From NCBI GenBank assembly GCA_021018815.1, contig JAITYX010000149.1, forward strand, positions 396,176-460,175: 64,000 bases of DNA, written 5' to 3'. The notes beneath the pieces were generated by a model. It saw only the letters and a list, made by a program, of their open reading frames with translations, ran no database searches and was not told the DNA's origin. This document shows positions 22,521-34,182 of this stretch, piece after piece; positions within the stretch are counted from its first letter, which is position 1; every line of letters starts with the position of its first letter. The stretch comes from Talinum fruticosum (Eukaryota > Streptophyta > Magnoliopsida > Caryophyllales > Talinaceae). The position numbers were made by a program, and so were the translations under genes.

Positions 22521-24107
22521 CTATTCCGTTTTCACTTTGTTTCCTTTCAAACCACTCAACTCGGTTGCGTCTTATTGGGTTTGCTTTTTTAATTCTTCAA
22601 TTCTGCGAGGCCTTCTCTCTTCCTCCTCCTTAGCCTCCGTTTCTCTTCGGTGGGCCTATCCACCATTTTGCGGGACCACTTCGTGAATCTAAAGGAGTGC
22701 TGCAGCAAGCACATCCCCTCTTAGATCACATTCTCGAGCTCTCGGTACTTTATGCCTTTGAGGATCGAGTCTCCTTTATCCATTGTAGATAAAATTTGGA
22801 GGTAGGCACAAGACTTTTGTCGGCGAGGTTTCAACAACCAGGGCAGGTTCATCCACTATTCAACCCAGGAAGGTAAATGCCTTACACTACCAAAGACATT
22901 GAAGGAGGCAGGCGCGATACAATCTAGGTAAGGAATATCCTTGATGCGAACTATTCACCACATTACACGGTCTAGGAAGTAGTACTTACTGGTTTTGAAC
23001 CACGTGAAAACTTACAAATGAGTGCCTTATAGTATATGTCCTAAATTGGGATACCCTCCAGGTGTTCGATATACCACTTGATGGGACGCCCTACCTTAAA
23101 TTAGGTTTCCTACCGAGGATAGCGCCGGATCGGTCAAGATGACGAAGTCATTGTCGTTGACAAAACTAGGTAGTTAGGTATTGATCATGGTTCACAAGTC
23201 CCTGCACCATCTCAAAGTGTTGAACAAGACAAATATGCGCAACACGGATGAAAAAATTAAAAGTTTCCTGCACGGTCAAATTCATCTTAACTAGCGGCCT
23301 AACAAGAGCAAAATAATAAAAAGAGAAAAAAGTTCTCGGTTTGCTCGGTTCGTTGGTGTCGTGCTGCCGTCATTGATCTCGTGCTGACTCTTGGCCCCCA
23401 TAGTGGGCTCTCAACCGTTTTGGAATTGCTTACATGCAACAAGGGGTTGCTTGTGAAGTTTTCATTTGGATCTGCTGCTCTACTCGATCTAAACTCGGGA
23501 TGGTTTGAGCAACAATCGGAGAGGTCAACGAGTCGTGCTCCCTAACTCGTTTGGTAACACATAGAAGTGCAGCAGGCGCCATATCCATGCGGCATCCAAC
23601 CAATCGGAAGCCACTTACCGTACACATAATAATTGCTCGACGCTTCTCGATATGTGTCGAACTAGAATCACACATAGGGCGAAGTCCAACATCAAGTTGG
23701 CCAACTTCACTTCGTCCCTATTCGAAATCCACCTCGGATTCTTGTTATTCGGGGCCAACATTTTTTATAGGTTCCTGCCATATTTGTCAATGGTGTAGGA
23801 ACCACAACTTTGGCCCAATGATGGTGATTTCCCATAATAGCATAGAAGTCTTCGAGGAAGGGACATAACTATTTATCCCCAAACTTGAAAACGTGATGCT
23901 TAAGATCCCGGAAGGACACTAGAGTCAACAATGTCTAGTGAATCCTCACTTGTCTAATGCTGAATAGTGTGGTCAGCCCATAATTTGATAACCCTAGTTT
24001 GTTGACATCATTCATGTCGTGTATCCAAGTGGGTTAAATCAACGATGAAGTTCATTTTTTGGTAAAATTAGTAAGAAACTCGAACATTTTTGGGGATCTC
24101 CTTTCAT
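22521..24107 (-). pseudogene. Gyp-I antisense additional ORF
   Basis: The gene runs opposite to pol, the same gene as 52691-54198. Reading on the minus strand from about 24107 it gives EIPK..EF, then after breaks KHHVFKFGDK..CPFLEDFYAIMG (about 23870-23815), matching NSHYHVFKFGDKELCPLPKEFDAILG in Gyp-H. This pattern resembles the DUF7745-type domain found in ORFs of plant gypsy elements. The C-terminus is a charged helix (EKRRLRRR-like, about 22690-22590) before a stop at 22521-22523. A possible TATA box (CTATAAAAGA) lies at 24161-24170. The function is unknown. Confidence 0.58.
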
Positions 24108-24110
24108 GAA

Positions 24111-24996
24111 CTTATTGTCAAGTTCTCGCAAGTTTGCTCTTTGGAGTTTTGTCGCGCGTTTCTTTTATAGCCATCTGTTTCGGGTCTATTATCGTCGTAA
24201 CTCACGTCTCTCGAGCCAAGTAAGCCCAACCACACCCTAAATAGGCGTCAGCCGGTTTGCCATCCTCGGTTTAAGCATCTCGCTACAGTGGGCTAGCTCT
24301 ACAAGGACCTATTTTTTTACTTTTTATAGCCCGGTTACTTAGGACCATGCAACTTACCATTTCCCATTTCATTTTTTACGGTTTTTTTAGGGATTAGCGC
24401 CTATGTGCAATTTTTTTGAATTTTTCTTTGAAGTTCTTCACAACATATAAGTAAAGAAACAATGTTATGCATTCATCTCATTGCATAGAGTTTAATAATA
24501 GTATAAAATAAACTAATACTAAATTACAAAGCACCCTACAAGTGGTTATTCAATCTTCATCGCCGACTTGAAAATGGATGACATCCACACCAACTTCGGA
24601 AGAACTAGGCCCGGATGCAAAAGAGCTTGGCCAAGCATCGAAGCACTTCGACCATGAGAACACAAGGACGAACACCGTGATGTGCCAGCTCTAGTAATAC
24701 TACTTGGATGGCATTTGAGGTTGACTCATAATGTGAGCATAAGTCCTAAAACCGCCAAGGAAACCTCCTGAAGGAGGGCACCTAGAACGTCGATCTGCAA
24801 GAGCAAAAGAGTACTTAGCACATACACTAATAAATCATGAGCTAGCATTTAACTAACGATGCATACCATAAATGATCGGAATGGGTGGCCGCAGAAGAAG
24901 CCCTTGATGGCATGAAGAGCGGACTAGAGCCCGATGGATATTATCCGAGACTCCTCTCGGTCATACTAAAGTTTCATTATGATTAGAAAAGACATC
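24111..24996 (-). other. Upstream part of the Gyp-I antisense region
   Basis: Bases 24480-24590 (minus strand) match 52230-52330 of Gyp-H, including AGGGTGCTTT and CAATGAGATGAATGCA, so this belongs to the same region. The minus strand also shows a short open stretch ending VIHFQVGDED and TGA (about 24595-24557). Upstream of it is a GGTATGCAT...TTTTGCTCTTGCAG pair that looks like intron borders (about 24870-24795). No protein family is recognised. Confidence 0.35.
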
Positions 24997-25537
24997 CACT
25001 ACTATAAGAATCACTTTTAACTACGGTTAAAAACAACATTTAACGATGGTTAACAGGTGTCGTATATGTGGCTATCGTTGTATGTAGCATTTTTAACTAC
25101 GGTTCAACAAACGTAATAAAAGATCACCTATGACGACGGTTTATCTATATGACGACGGTGTTCGGAGTAGAACCGTCGTCATATATTTACATATGAAGAC
25201 TATTCCGGTTGACAAACCGTCGTCATAGGTCCTACCCAAAAATGCCAAATTGTTTTAGGCTTATGACAACATTTCTAATGTAAGAACCGTCATAATGGGT
25301 CCGTATTTTTTTAATAGTTTTTTTTGTTTTTTCCATCCTCTAGTACAAAATACACTCCAAAATACATCACAACTTACATAGCAGACGAACCAACACCTCA
25401 ATTTTCCAACATAAATACAAGAATTTTCAATAATACTAGAATTTCCAACTTTTTACAACCACAACAAAGTTCCATCTCGAACAAGTTCATAACACAGTTT
25501 CATATTTCATATTTAAGTTCAAGCAAAGAATATATTA
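24997..25537 (+). mobile_element. Terminal part of a CACTA-type DNA transposon
   Basis: CACTACTATAAGAA at 24997-25010 has the form of a plant CACTA (En/Spm) terminal inverted repeat. It is followed by many short copies of GACGACGGT/ACCGTCGTC in both directions between 25015 and 25300, the usual subterminal binding-site pattern. The Cop-C LTR starts at 25538 and hides or replaces the rest. I could not find the other end in the window. Confidence 0.6.
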
Positions 25538-27144
25538 TGAAGACTCGGATTTTACTCCGCACATTTCGAGTACTATCAAAGGAATCAGGTATACAACTTT
25601 CTCACTTATAGAGTTTTATTCCAAGTCATTCTCTCGTACCTTAGAAACTTTTCCGAGTGATATAGTATTTCCTCTAAGTGATATAGCAATTATTTCATGT
25701 ATTTATGCATGACTCTGTCCGACACGTAAAGCATATATATACTCACTTTTGTACACTCGGTTCCGAGTCTCTCATCACTTAGAGTTATCGCATGTTCAAA
25801 TGACTAGTATTTTGCATAATCGCACTCATGCCCGACTTCACGTTACGGATCTTATTCTGTTGAAGTCGGCGCTTCTAGTCTAAACCATGCTTAATCTAGA
25901 TCAAGTCTGTTTCACTCTGATATTCTTTATTTAACTTGATTCTCGCTTAGACTAACTCGGATGGAATTTTGAGTTTCATGGATATTAGACTCGAGAAAAT
26001 TCCATTCCTTTTCCGACTCGGATAATTAGTCACTTAATTATCTTAATTATGTTATTATCTCGTGTCTAATCTTGGACCAAAGTATTTTATACTTTGAGAA
26101 CCAATTTGATTTACTTTTGTAGGTTATTCAAACAAGGCTACACTTTTTGAATTACAAAAGTAACCTAGCTTCAAAACGTCAAATCACCAGCGAGACAAGG
26201 CTTTTTCCACCTCCGACCTAGCTCCGGAAGACTGCGTCGAGGTCGTCTGTTTCCAAAATTGGAAATCTGCAACACCAAGCTAAACGGTTGTTTCCACCTT
26301 ATCTTTCAAGACACCCCCGAGTGGTTTTGGGACTTTCAAAGGAAACAAGAACCGTTGTCCAACATTCATATCTCAATGGATACTTTCCGAGTGACTCGGA
26401 AAGTCCTTAACAACGGTCACAACGGACTCTCGGTTAGAAGATGGACTCAACGGCTATGTCTGCTCGGTCATCTATAAATAGAAGCCAACTCTCAAGACTT
26501 GAAGATTCCCAAACCTATTGATAATGTACATACTTGATCAAAAGTTATTGTATTCATTCTCAATCTTCTACTTACAAATCCCACTCTGTAATTCATTATA
26601 TTCCGAGTTGTAAGGTCTTGTACCTAGTTACAAACACTCTCTTCTTACTCTCTAAGTAAGGTCCCTTGACTAAGCTGTAAGGGTTAACTCAGCTCATTTG
26701 TCCCTAGCTGTAAGGTTTATCTCGGTTAGGAAGTACTAGATCGAGATAAGGGAATTTCGAGTCTAGGAAAAACTTGTAAGGAGTTGTTTAAGGGAGCAAC
26801 TCGGGTTGAGTCAATCTACTGTATTTTGTGGATTCAAAATAGTGGATTTGACTTCGTGCTTAGATTAGCACGGTCCGTGGTTTTTGCCCCAGGAGGGTTT
26901 CCATGTACTTTCTGTGTCTTCACTTTCGAGTACATTCTAGATTTAGACAGACTCAAAGTTTTAGTTTTATCTCGCTTCTTTACTCCTCACTGCAATCCCG
27001 AGTTCATACGTTTCGACCCCATTATAGACTCGGAATCTGTTTCTATCTCGTCCCTTGCTCAAAAGAGTTTGTTTTTCGAAAAATCTTCCATCACCCTATT
27101 CACCCCCTCTAGGGTGACTTAGTCTCTCCCTGAGTAGACCTTTA
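25538..27144 (+). repeat. Cop-C 5' LTR
   Basis: The repeat is 1607 bp, TGAAGACTCGG... to ...CCTTTA (the family end is CTTCA; here C is changed to T). It has a TATA box at 26473-26480, the perfect inverted repeat TTCCGAGTGACTCGGAA at 26385-26401, and the conserved CACCCTATTCACCCCCTCTA near the end. The primer site follows directly. Confidence 0.88.
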
Positions 27145-27146
27145 AT

Positions 27147-27158
27147 TGGTATCGAGCC
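27147..27158 (+). other. Cop-C primer binding site
   Basis: TGGTATCGAGCC lies two bases after the LTR. It shows the same one-base shortfall against the initiator-Met-tRNA complement as the other three sites. Confidence 0.8.
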
Positions 27159-27202
27159 TAGCCTTTCAAAAAGGATCTAACCATCCGGAGGTTAAAGATC
27201 GG

Positions 27203-28988
27203 ATGGCTCGGAACAACGGAGAGTTTGATGAAGGAAGATCTTCCAGCCGACCAGCAAAGTTCAAAGGATCCAATTTCGTGCACTTGGAAGAAACTCATGG
27301 AATGTTTCCTCCTGGATCATGATGAAGATGTTTGGAACATTTTACAACAAGGAAACTACACTCCCATGAAGATCGTAGAAACAAGACTCGTGCCCAAGAT
27401 CAAGGCGAGTTCACAGCTGATGAAGCTGAAAAGTTCGAAAGAATTTCAAGGCTATGAACATTCTTATGTGCGCTATCAGCTCGGAAGAATACAACCGAGT
27501 GTCCGCCTATGAAACGGCCAAAGAAGTGTGGGACACACTCGGTCAACACTTATGAAGGTACAAGCCAGGTTAGATAAGCGAAGATCAGCCAATATCTTCA
27601 CAAATATGAGCTATTTAAGATGGAGCCGGAAGAAAAAATCACTCGAGATGTTTATTCGATTCACAGAGATTACCAATAATCTCAAATCTCCGGGTAAAAA
27701 TATCTCCCACGAGGGAATGTGCAGAAAAATACTCGAAGTCTACCTAAGAAAAGATGGGGTCCCAAGGTAATCGCTATCGAACGGGCTCGGAACCTATCAC
27801 TTCTTAAGACGAGCTCATTGGGAAGCTTCTCACTCATGAAATCCACCTGGAAGAGGAGGATGCTGAGGGTAGCACCAAAAAGAACATAGCGCCGAAAGCC
27901 ACGAAACCAGAGAAGCGGATCCGAGATCCTCCGACTCGAAGAGGATCCCATGACACTTATTGCGAGAGGCTTCAAGAGAATAATGAAACACAAAAGATGG
28001 GATAAGAAGCCAAAAGAAGAGTTCTACAAGAAAGACAAGAAGGATAGGAAAGGTAAATACTCATCTCCTTCAAAGTTATCTTTGACTAAGAACTCTGGTC
28101 TGTTTTGAATGTGGCAGCAAGGAACATATAGTCAAAGACTGTCCAAAGAGAAAACGGGACAGAAAGAAGAAAAAGGCTGTGATGGCCATATGGAGTGACG
28201 AGGACTCATCGGAAGATGACGAGGACTCCGATGATTCAAAGTGTCCGATGGCCCTCTCGACTCGAAGTAGAAGTAGAGTCAAACTCGGATCAATCGGACA
28301 ATGAGGAATCTAATCCTCAAGAGGTAATTGAGTACTTTCTCAAATTCTCCAAAGTTGATTTGGCTAAGTATATTTTTACTTTGGAAGAAAAGTCCAATTC
28401 TAATTCTTCTCGTTTCAAAGAACAACTTGAGTCAATTTCTTCCGAGAGCACTTCTTTGAAAAATGAATTGGAAAACTGAGACTTACACTCGAGAGAACTC
28501 AAGACTAGTGCTCAATCCAATGAGACTGAGTCCGAGTTACTCGGAAGAGAAAATGAGCAACTAAAGCAAAAGCTCAATGAGTCTCAAGATCTTATTTTAA
28601 AATTTACTCAAGGTCGGAAAAACCTTGACATGCTCCGAGGATCTCAATGTGTCTCCTTCGAAAAGAAGGTCTTGGTTTCAACAAAGAGGAGGAATCCAAT
28701 TCCTACTCGGAGCTCTTCAAAAAGGATTCCAGAATTGTAAAGTTCAGGAAAGCTGAGAATGGTCCCATTCATAAAAATGAAAGGAGGACTAAGCCCGGAT
28801 GAGTTTACAAGAAGAAACCATCTCCTCCAGCTTTCAAAAGAAAAGTTTTTCAAAAGAAAGAGATAAGACTCAGTTCTTTACACGGAAGACTCGAGAATCG
28901 GACTAAGCCCAAAGTCATTCAAATCTGGGTTCCCAAAAACCTTCTTCCTCAAAAAAGACCACAGTAAAGAGTGTTACTTGGGTTCGTT
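27203..28988 (+). pseudogene. gag: Cop-C gag, best-preserved copy
   Basis: The ATG at 27203 gives MARNNGEFDEGRSSSRPAK, the cleanest gag start in the window. The copia gag domain holds MFIRFTEITNNLKSPG (about 27650-27695). The zinc knuckle is intact: C-F-E-C-G-S-K-E-H-I-V-K-D-C at 28101-28142 (CX2CX4HX4C, RNA binding). A Lys/Arg run and an acidic stretch (WSDEDSSEDDEDSDDS) follow, then FLKFSKVDLAKYIFTLEEKSNS (28339-28404), a predicted coil, and a basic tail with IWVPKNLLPQKR (about 28921-28956). The frame breaks several times. Near 28960-29010 the frame reading ECYLGSLEEVRRVR stays open into pol, so gag and pol were probably one reading frame. Confidence 0.85.
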
Positions 28989-31120
28989 AGAGGAAGTGAG
29001 AAGGGTTAGATTGTCTCTATTTTGCAGGTCACTCGGAAGAGATCAAAAGGACACTGGTATCTTGACAGTGGATGCTCACGTCACATGCCGGGAGACTCGG
29101 GACTCTTTTACGAGCTAGAAGAGCATAAAGGAGGAAAAGTCACTTTTGGAGATGACAGCAAAGGCAAGATAATTGGGATAGGCAAGATTGGAAAGGGAAG
29201 CAATCTGGTCAGCCCGGTTTACCTTGTCAAAGGATTAAAGTACAATCTACTCAGCATCTCTCAATTATGTGATAAAGGTCAAGAGGTAAGATTCACTAAA
29301 ACCAAATGTTACATTTACGATGACACCACCAAGGAGATCAAACTCTCGGGTAGGAGATCAGGTAACACTTATATTATTCCTCTCTCGACTCTAGTCAGAA
29401 GTTATCTTGTTTAAAAGCATCACTTCATGATGATTCATGGACATGGCATCGTAGATTAGGCCATGTTAGCATGCATACTATTGAGAAAGTAGCATCTCAT
29501 GGTTTAGTTAGAGGTTTTCCTAACTGTGCTTTCAAGAAAGATAGAGTTTGTGAAGCTTGCATAAGAGGGAAACAAGTCGGATCATCATTCAAATCACTAA
29601 AGATAGTTTCCACATCCAAAGTGCTTGAAGCTGCTGTATATGGATTTATGTGGAGAAATCCCGATTAAGAGCGTCGGAGGTAAATCATATGTACTTGTTA
29701 TTATTGATGATTATTCACGATTTACCTGGGTGTGTTTTCTTAAGCACAAAAATGAAGCTTTCAAGGAGTTCAGCAAGCTCTGCAAAAAATCCAAGTTGAG
29801 TCTCGGACTCGGATCCGGAGAATTTGAACCGACCATGGAAGGGAGTTCGACTACTAAGAATTCTCGAGTTTTGTGACAAGAATGGAATCTCTCACGACTT
29901 CTCAGCACCAAGAACTCCTCAACAAAATGGAGTAGTGGAGAGAAAGAACAGAACTCTTGAAGAAATAGCAAGAACAATGATGATTGAGCACAATCTACCT
30001 TACTATTTCTAGGTCGAGGCGAGTCAACACAGACCAACTACACTTTGAATAGATGCCTCATCGGACCCATACTGAAGAAAACACCTTATTAGCTCTACAA
30101 AGGGAAGAAACCCAATATTTCCTATTTCAAGCCTTTTGGGTGCAAATGTTTTGTTCATAATAATGGTAAGGATCACCTAACCAAGTTTGATGCTCGGTCG
30201 GATGAAGGTATTTTTCTGGGTTATTCATCTCATAGTAAAGCTTATCGCACTTAATAAGAGACCTAAAAAGTGGAAGAAAGTATCCACGTTGTGTTTGATG
30301 AGATTGAACAGGAAAAACCAAGTGAATCATCATTCTCGGATCCGAAACTCAGCAGAGAAGATGATGATAATTCTGAGTCTACAAAGACTCAAGCTCAACC
30401 AGCTCGGAATGAAGTAACTCGGAATAATGTGACTCGAACGAGACAACTCAAGAGTCTACTCGGAACGACCAAGCTTCGAAGATCGGGCAGTTCAACCTAC
30501 GGATCTGGTGAATCGGAGAACAGGTAGAGCATTCAAGTATGCTTATAGTCACCCACTAGAAAACATATTATCCGATATCAACAGTGGGGTAAGAACTCGT
30601 TCCTCTCTTCAAAATCTATGTGGATTCACTGCATTCATTTCATTAACCGAACCCAAAAATGCACTAGAGGCCATGCAAGAGGAACTCAATCAATTCGAAA
30701 GAAACCAAGTCCGGACTCGACCAAACGACCTTCCGACCACCCAGTCATAGGAACCAAATGGGTTTTTAAGAACAAACTGGATGAAGGTGGGTTGGTAGTC
30801 GAAACAAGGCTAGACTTGTGGCTTAAGGTTACAATCAAGAAAAAGGGATTGATTGTGGGGAAACCTTTGCACATGTTGCCGAATTGAAGCCATTAGAATC
30901 CTGTTGGCATTTGCATCTAGCATGAATATCAAATTATATCAAATGGAATTTAAGTGTGCATTTCTCAATGGTGTTATTGAAGAGGAAGTCTATGTCGAGC
31001 AACCTCCTGGATTTGAAAACTCGGAATTTCCAAATTATGTTTTCAAACTTCAAAAAGCTCTTTATGGTCTTAAACAAGCTCCTAGAGCTTGGTATGAAAG
31101 ACTGAGCAACTTCTTGGTTT
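28989..31120 (+). pseudogene. pol: Cop-C pol, cut inside RT
   Basis: The protease active site WYLDSGCSRHM is at about 29056-29088, followed by an unbroken stretch (29022-29414) to YNLLSISQLCDKGQE. The integrase zinc-binding part (HRRLGH...C..C) spans 29448-29565. The core follows with YMDL/CGEIPIKS, VLVIIDDYSRFTWVCFLKHK (29690-29752), the second-Asp region near 29831 (TDHG-like) and the Glu region APRTPQQNGVVERKNRTLEEIARTMM (29908-29982). RT begins with FKYAYSHPLENILSDINSG and reaches [19 protein letters not shown]. At 31121 an unrelated LTR begins, so YVDD and RNase H are lost. It has several frameshifts. Confidence 0.86.
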
Positions 31121-31330
31121 AATGTCTACTTTGACCTTCGTCTTTCGGACTTAGTCAAAGTGGGGGTTAACTATAAACACCAAAATAGTGTCGTCCTTTT
31201 CTCTGTTTTTTATTTGTTGGCCCGATAATGACAATCCCGGGTCTTGTTTGTGGATTTCGATCTCGGATCGTGATCGATTGGTGCAACATAAGCTAGTAAA
31301 CCCCAAAAAAGCCCCATCGCCATATACAAA
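31121..31330 (+). repeat. 5' end of a Gyp-H-type LTR, plus orientation
   Basis: It starts TGTCTACTTTGACC, exactly inside the Cop-C RT gene, and aligns with the reverse complement of 50452-50240 (start of the Gyp-H LTR), including GTCTTTCGGACT..GTCAAAGTGG and the GATTGGTG segment. Only about 210 of about 1330 bases remain. Confidence 0.75.
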
Positions 31331-31782
31331 AGCAAACCACATTGGTTCTCAAAGTATAAAATACTCTAGTCCAAGATTAAACACAAATAATAATTAAATT
31401 AGAGCAAGTGCTTAATTATTTTTGGCCTAAAAGAATGAAATTTTCTTAGTCTAATATGCACTAGGTTCGGATTCTATCTTTAGTCAATCCTAGGAGTAAT
31501 CAAGTTAGATTGTAAAACATCAATAAACATGAACTTGATTCAATCAAATAATATTCCAAGAAATAAACTCGACTTAGAAAAAAGAATTAATGTTGTAATT
31601 CATTTTTACTTTGAAATAAAAATTTAGTGCTCGAGAATAAATGTGTGAGAAATTATTTGAGTATACGATGGTTCCGAGTGATGCCTGAGTGAGCTAGAAA
31701 CACAAGTAAGAGATATGCAGTGAAGCGCTTTCTGTGTTAGTCGAACATAATGAAAGCATATATATGAGTTTCTCTAATATAA
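31331..31782 (-). repeat. Copia LTR fragment, minus orientation
   Basis: The conserved GGTTCTCAAAGTATAAAATACT (reverse of the LTR segment at 19025-19046) is followed by bases matching the reverse complement of 51230-50890 in the solo LTR at 50739-52124. The LTR's U5 half is missing, as is the terminal CTTCA. Confidence 0.72.
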
Positions 31783-31886
31783 CACCCCTAGACCCACCCT
31801 AGGAGTATTACATGACAGGGTTCCCCAAGAGGAACCCCTAAGGCTACTTAAGGTCTCAACATAGGGTTAATAACCCTTTCTTAGAT
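31783..31886 (-). repeat. End fragment of the gypsy-type LTR family seen at 34683-37598
   Basis: TAACACCCCTAGACCCACCC and the next 80 bases match 34686-34790 closely (GAGTATTACATG, GGAACCCCTAAGGCT, GGTTAA). This is the 3' end of that LTR on the minus strand. It is cut at 31886, where copia RT sequence begins. Confidence 0.75.
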
Positions 31887-31887
31887 T

Positions 31888-33541
31888 GCCTGGAAAGCAT
31901 TCAAGTATGCTTCTAGTCACCCACTAGAGAACATATTATCTCGATATCAACAGTGGGGTAAGAACTCGTTCCGCTCTTCGAATCTATGTGCATTCACTGC
32001 ATTCATATCATTAATCGAACCCAAAAACGTACTAGAGGCCCTAAATGAACCTGAATGGGTAGAGGCCATGCAAGAGGACTCAATCAATTCGAAAGAAACC
32101 AAGTCCGGACTCGACCAAATGACCTTCGACCAACCAGTCATAGGAACCAAATGGGTTTTCAAGAACAAACTCGATGAAGGTGGGTTGGTAGTCGAAACAA
32201 GCTAGAATTGTGGCTCAAGGTTACAATCAGGAAGAAGGGATTGATTGTGGGGAAACCTTTGCACCTGTTGCTGAATTGAAGCCATTAGAATCCTGTTGGC
32301 ATTTGCATCTAGTATGAATATCAAGTTATATCAAATGGATGTTAAGTCTGCCTTTCTCAATGGTTTTATTGAAGAGGAAATCTATGTTGAGCAGCCCCTG
32401 GTTTTGAAAACTCGGAATTTTCAAATCATGTTTTCAAACTTCAAAAAGCTCTTTATGGTCTTAAACAAGCTCCCAGAGCTTGGTATGAAAGACTCGAGCA
32501 ATTTCTTGGCTCAAAATGATTTTAGAAGAGGTCAGATCGATAAGACTCTCTTCATAAAAACCAAAGGGAAAGATTTCCTTACCGCTCGGATATATGTTGA
32601 TGACATAATTTTTGGAGCTACTAATGAAATTCCGTGTCGAGACTTTTCCGAGTTAATGAGACAGGAATTCCAAATGAGTATGATGGGAGAACTCAATTTC
32701 TTCCTTGGTCTACAAATAAAGCAAGACAAAGATCGAATCTATGTCCATCAATCAAAGTATACCAAGGAGCCGTTGAAAAATATAAACTCCAAGATGCAAA
32801 GCACGCAGCTAGACCTATGAGCAACGAGCATAAAACTTGACTCGGACGAGAAAGGTAAAGCAAAGCAATAGATCGAAACTCTATCGAGGTATGATTGGAT
32901 CTTTACTATATCTTACTTCGAGTAAACCAGACATAATGTTTAGTGTCCGTCTATGTGCAAGATTTCAAGCTAATCCAAAAGAATCACATCTCACTACTGG
33001 TGAAGAGAATATTTAGATATCTTGCAGGGACTCGGAATTTAGGTCCGTGGTACTCAAGAGACTCAGAACCGACTCTCACTGGATACTCGAGATGCTGATT
33101 ACGCTGGAACAAAGTTGATAGAAAGAGCACTTCAGGAGCTTGCCGATTTCTGGGTCAATCCTTAATATCTTGGCACTCAAAGAAGCAAAACTTAGTAGCT
33201 CTATCAACTGCCGAGGCTGAGTATATTGCAGCTGGAGCATGCTTGCGCTCGAGATCTTATGGATAAAGCAACACTTGAGAGATATTGGAATTTCTTTCAA
33301 ATTAGTTCCAATCAAGTGTGACAATCGAGAGCAATTAGCATCACCAAAAATCCGAGTTCAGCACTTAAAGACAAAGCACATTGAGGTCAGGTATTATTTC
33401 TTAAGAGACCATTCTGAGAAAGGTGATATTGCACTCAATTTCATTCCTACCAATCTTCAACTAGCTGATATCTTTACTAAGCCTCTTGGTGAGGATCAGT
33501 TTTGTTTCATTAGGAATGAGCTTGGTATGATAAATGCATAA
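31888..33541 (+). pseudogene. pol: Cop-D pol: RT and RNase H
   Basis: Its 5' end is missing; it opens AFKYASSHPLENIL, the start of copia RT. RT continues through [24 protein letters not shown] (about 32320-32398), LNKLPELG (PRAW region, frame-shifted) and the catalytic YVDD at 32593-32604 in IYVDDIIFGATNE, then FQMSMMGELNFFLGLQIKQDKD. RNase H follows with a STAEAEYIAAGA-like segment (about 33200-33240), LWIKQHLRD, KHIEVRYYFLRDHSEKGDIALNFIPTNLQLADIFTKPLGEDQFC and MINA, ending TAA at 33539-33541. It is one of the better-kept RT/RNase H copies, with only a few breaks, most next to C-N-G sites. Confidence 0.87.
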
Positions 33542-34182
33542 TTATGTGCTTTCTATGAGAAAATCTCATTACATGATTATGTGTTATGTGTTTAGAACTC
33601 GTTGATAACCATGAGTTCAGTTGACTTAGTGATACTGAGCCGATAGTTATTATTTACTTCTAGTTTGTGAGTCACTCGAAACTAAGCCGAGTCGGACTCG
33701 GACGATGAGAAAAATGGACGACAAATCTCCGAAATCATCTCTAGATAAGTGGAGAATTTCAGAATTTATTTTCAAAATCTTTTTGTCTCTCTCGCGTGCT
33801 CGTGATCGGATAACTAGCTGTTGGGAGACAACCATTGGAATTCTAACCATTGAAGAAGAGAACCGTCATACCGGTCTGAGGTGACCGATGAAAGAGCCGA
33901 GTCGAACGGATATTGAAGGACGATTATTTTCCTATAAATAGCAACTATTCTCCTTCATTTCGTTACTTTACTTTTCACTTACTTTGTCTCTCGAAATCAA
34001 AACTTCGCGCACAAGCTCTCTGCGTCTACATCGATTTCTGGTAATTTCAAAATTCGTGAAGACCATTTCAAGTAAGCTCAACTGCTCTCGAACTCTTTCT
34101 TCTACTCTTTTACTTTTTCTCTCTTCGAGTTCTTCTCTCCTCATCCTTCTCAAGCCTTCCTACTCTCTCTTTTCTCTCAAAG
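33542..34182 (+). promoter_or_regulatory. Cop-D pol-to-aORF spacer with TATA box at 33933-33940
   Basis: TATAAATA at 33933-33940 stands 250 bases before the aORF ATG. The leader after it is pyrimidine-rich and homologous to the Cop-A leader. GTAAGCT at 34072-34078 and the pyrimidine run ending in CAAAG at 34178-34182, just before the ATG, could bound a leader intron. Confidence 0.55.
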
